From Lachnospiraceae bacterium (GTDB taxonomy: Bacteria > Bacillota > Clostridia > Lachnospirales > Lachnospiraceae): DNA of 64,000 nucleotides. A program made the translations under genes and the position numbers. The notes under the pieces were generated by a model. It was given only the letters and a program-made list of their open reading frames with translations, ran no database searches and was not told where the DNA came from. Positions within the stretch are counted from its first letter, which is position 1. Each line of letters starts with the position of its first letter. The stretch is from contig JAGBEO010000013.1 of the NCBI GenBank assembly GCA_017936885.1, positions 124,001 through 188,000 on the forward strand, written 5' to 3'. This document shows, one piece after another, positions 61,847-64,000 of the stretch.

Positions 61847-63148
61847 TTACTTAAGTTTATGAAAATCCGATGATACGATCTGTTTATCGATCAGATTCTG
61901 CAAGGTCTTTAAAATGCCGAGTTTGGCATGCGGAAAAGTAAGTCCGCCCTGAAAATAGACCGCGTACGGCGGTGCGATCGGGCCATCCGCGGAAAGCTCT
62001 ATGGAAGAACCCGACACAAAGGCTCCGGCCGCCATAATAACCTTTGAGTCATAGCCCGGCATATCCCAAGGTTCCGGGGTTACGAAGCTGTCCACCGAGG
62101 CAGCCGCCTGTATTCCCTGACAGAAGGCAATCACCCCTTCCGGAGAACCGAAGGTCACTGCCTGAATGATATCGTGGCGGCTTTCCGTGCCATTAGGCAC
62201 AACCGGAAAACCGATCTTTTCATAAATATTAGCGGCGAAAATAGCACCTTTTAACGCGCTTGCCGTAACAGTCGGCGCCAGAAACAGTCCCTGATAAAAG
62301 GAGGAAAGTACGCCCAAGGATGCGCCGACTTCCTTGCCAAGTCCCGGTGACGTCAGGCGGTATGCGGCATTTTCCACGCACGCTTCTTTCCCGGCTATAT
62401 AGCCGCCGATGGGAGCCAGTCCACCGCCCGGATTTTTGATAAGGGAACCGACTACCATATCTGCGCCTACATCCGTCGGTTCGATGGTCTCTACAAATTC
62501 GCCGTAGCAGTTGTCTACCATGCAGATTATGTCCGGTTTGATCTCCTTAATGAAATGAATCAATTCCCCGATGCGGGTCACAGACAGGGTTGGTCTGGTC
62601 TGATAGCCTTTGGAACGCTGGATGGTCACTAATCTGGTCTTATCATTGATCGCTGCCCTGATTCCCTCATAATCAAAGGAACCGTCAGCCAGCAGATCAA
62701 CCTGTCTGTAAGAAATGCCGTATTCTTTTAAAGACCCCTTGGATGGCCTGATGCCGATAACTTCTTCCAAGGTGTCGTAGGGTTTTCCGACCGGGGATAA
62801 CAGTTCGTCTCCCGGACGCAGATTGCTCATCAGTGCCAGGGCAAGGGCATGGGTTCCGCAGGTGATCTGCGGGCGCACCAGAGCGGCTTCCGTATGAAAA
62901 ATATCGGCATAGACACTTTCTAAGGTATCTCGCCCCAGATCGTTATAGCCATAGCCTGTGGTGCCCAGCAGACAGGCTTCACTGACGTTACATGCCTGCA
63001 TGGCGTGAATGACTTTAAGTTGGTTGTATTCTGCTGTCTCATCGATCGTATGAAAACGGTCTTGTAAGGAATCCAGAATCTCTTCGCCATAGGCGAGCAC
63101 TTCTTTAGAGATTCCGAATAATTGATACTGTTTTGATAAATCTGACAT
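61847..63148 (-). CDS. Methionine gamma-lyase-family PLP protein (aluminium-resistance / YnbB-like)
   Basis: PLP enzyme of the Cys/Met metabolism fold, 433 residues. Seen: GTTGYGYNDLGRDTLE, IVDNCYGEF-like MVDNCYGEFVE, and the PLP region MVVGSLIKNPGGGLAPIGGYIAGK with the likely Schiff-base Lys. It is placed next to miaA, which is common in Clostridia. True substrate is unknown; older labels of aluminium resistance are weak. Confidence 0.88.
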   Translation of the reverse strand: MSDLSKQYQLFGISKEVLAYGEEILDSLQDRFHTIDETAEYNQLKVIHAMQACNVSEACLLGTTGYGYNDLGRDTLESVYADIFHTEAALVRPQITCGTHALALALMSNLRPGDELLSPVGKPYDTLEEVIGIRPSKGSLKEYGISYRQVDLLADGSFDYEGIRAAINDKTRLVTIQRSKGYQTRPTLSVTRIGELIHFIKEIKPDIICMVDNCYGEFVETIEPTDVGADMVVGSLIKNPGGGLAPIGGYIAGKEACVENAAYRLTSPGLGKEVGASLGVLSSFYQGLFLAPTVTASALKGAIFAANIYEKIGFPVVPNGTESRHDIIQAVTFGSPEGVIAFCQGIQAAASVDSFVTPEPWDMPGYDSKVIMAAGAFVSGSSIELSADGPIAPPYAVYFQGGLTFPHAKLGILKTLQNLIDKQIVSSDFHKLK

Positions 63149-63334
63149 AATTTTCTAACCTTTATTCCTTTTATCTTTTCTGTTTTTGATTGCTTATGTT
63201 TATACTTAATATCCGGTCTTGCTTTTCATGATAATATAAATTTCATGTCATAAATATCCCATAGGAAAACTACCAAAGTCTATGATATTTATTTGCTTAG
63301 AATTTTTGCAGCTTCTAATTCTTTTTTCGTTGTT

Positions 63335-64000
63335 TTATATGATATTTTTCATATATAATTTTTCCATCATATAATCCAAAATTTGTTGACTGTTATAGTC
63401 AAATATCTGCTTATCTACCCACGTGACATCTTTTTCCCGGCGAAACCATGTAAGCTGCCTCTTGGCGAAATGTCTGGTGTCGCGCTTAATCAGATAGATA
63501 GCTTCTTCCAGAGAACAACTGCCGTTTAAATAATCCAGTATTTCTTTATAGCCCAGTCCCTGCATGGACACCAGATCTCTGGTACATCCCATAGCCTTCA
63601 GCTTCTCTACTTCTGCTACAAGCCCCTGTTCGATCATCTCGTCTACACGCCTGTCAATTTTCTCATAAAGCTTCGCCCTGTCATCGTTTAAGACAAAATA
63701 AGCGAAATGATAGGGCGAAATATTTTCATGCTGCTCTTTGTTATGCTGGGAAATCTTTTTGCCTGTCTTCCGGTAAAATTCAATGGCACGGATCACCCGT
63801 TTTACATTATTGGCATGAATCGTCTCGCAGGATTCGGGATCAATCTGCTTTAGCTGTTCATAGAGCACTTCATTGCCCTGCGTTCTGGCAAGCTCTTCCA
63901 GTTGTGTGCGAAGAGAGGTATCTTCATCATTATGGGTAAAATCAATATCGTATAATACCGCCTGAATATAGAAGCCGGTACCGCCCACCAGAATCGGAAT
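63335..64000 (-). CDS. miaA: tRNA dimethylallyltransferase MiaA, C-terminal part
   Basis: Adds an isopentenyl group to A37 of tRNAs reading UNN codons. Only the C-terminal 221 residues are present; the start lies beyond the window. Seen: IPILVGGTGFYIQAVLYDIDF, NVKRVIRAIEFYRKTGKKIS, GLGYKEILDYLNG and the tail RQLTWFRREKDVTW. A 186-base gap separates it from the PLP gene; I see no gene in it. Confidence 0.95.
   Translation of the reverse strand: MPILVGGTGFYIQAVLYDIDFTHNDEDTSLRTQLEELARTQGNEVLYEQLKQIDPESCETIHANNVKRVIRAIEFYRKTGKKISQHNKEQHENISPYHFAYFVLNDDRAKLYEKIDRRVDEMIEQGLVAEVEKLKAMGCTRDLVSMQGLGYKEILDYLNGSCSLEEAIYLIKRDTRHFAKRQLTWFRREKDVTWVDKQIFDYNSQQILDYMMEKLYMKNII

Overview
The window is a chromosomal stretch from a low-to-moderate GC Gram-positive bacterium of the class Clostridia, most likely a Lachnospiraceae member. 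The evidence is a YlbJ-type sporulation membrane protein, a ribosomal protein L27 with a cleavable N-terminal extension next to its Prp protease, an L21 leader RNA, Firmicutes-type LexA boxes (CGAAC-N4-GTTCG), a HisZ-dependent short HisG, RecU, RodA/Min/Mre gene order and strong purine-rich ribosome binding sites. No tRNA, rRNA, CRISPR array, insertion sequence or prophage was seen. Genes are dense and nearly all are housekeeping or conserved-hypothetical; the taxonomic call comes from gene content only.

Layout. 1-7.9 kb (+): the end of an unknown protein, a two-subunit type IIA topoisomerase, rsmD, coaD, a coiled-coil protein and a membrane-anchored amidase; a YlbJ-like gene faces them on the minus strand. 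9.0-16.3 kb (+): two pseudouridine synthases, a HAD phosphatase, a YgiQ radical SAM protein, an SDR, a YbaK-type deacylase, a small membrane protein and recU. 16.3-21.8 kb (+): a histidine operon hisZ-hisG-hisD-hisB-hisIE with a consensus promoter; the last gene is a fusion carrying a degenerate HisA/HisF-like barrel. 21.8-34.8 kb (+): mscL, then a B12-type radical SAM protein (TIGR03960-like) with its partner (TIGR03936-like), RNase E/G, a Nudix hydrolase, an orphan carbamoyltransferase homologue, one lspA, and the ribosome cluster L21 leader-rplU-prp-rpmA-obgE-yhbY-nadD-yqeK-rsfS.

34.8-42.2 kb is a mixed-strand segment: DUF378 protein, lexA divergent from a LysM (YneA-like) gene over a shared SOS control region, a XerS-like tyrosine recombinase overlapping a TtcA-like gene, an AI-2E family transporter, dtd, a lipoprotein and a cytidylate-kinase-like protein. 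42.2-64.0 kb (-): cstA, an unknown protein, aroB-lspA-rluD, a HlyD-like protein-yggS-sepF, then the morphogenesis cluster radC-mreB-mreC-mreD-PBP2-minC-minD-minE-rodA-mgsA-dacA, preceded by a DUF4321 protein, a methionine gamma-lyase-family protein and the C-terminal part of miaA.

How the parts fit: the right half couples lateral wall synthesis (Mre, RodA, PBP2, a D,D-carboxypeptidase) to division-site selection (MinCDE, SepF). The middle couples ribosomal protein synthesis to ribosome assembly factors. The lexA/LysM pair is the DNA-damage checkpoint. Plus-strand genes to about 34.7 kb meet minus-strand genes from about 41.6 kb, with the Xer recombinase in between. Several start codons were placed by ribosome binding sites, revealing a recurrent bipartite Shine-Dalgarno arrangement.
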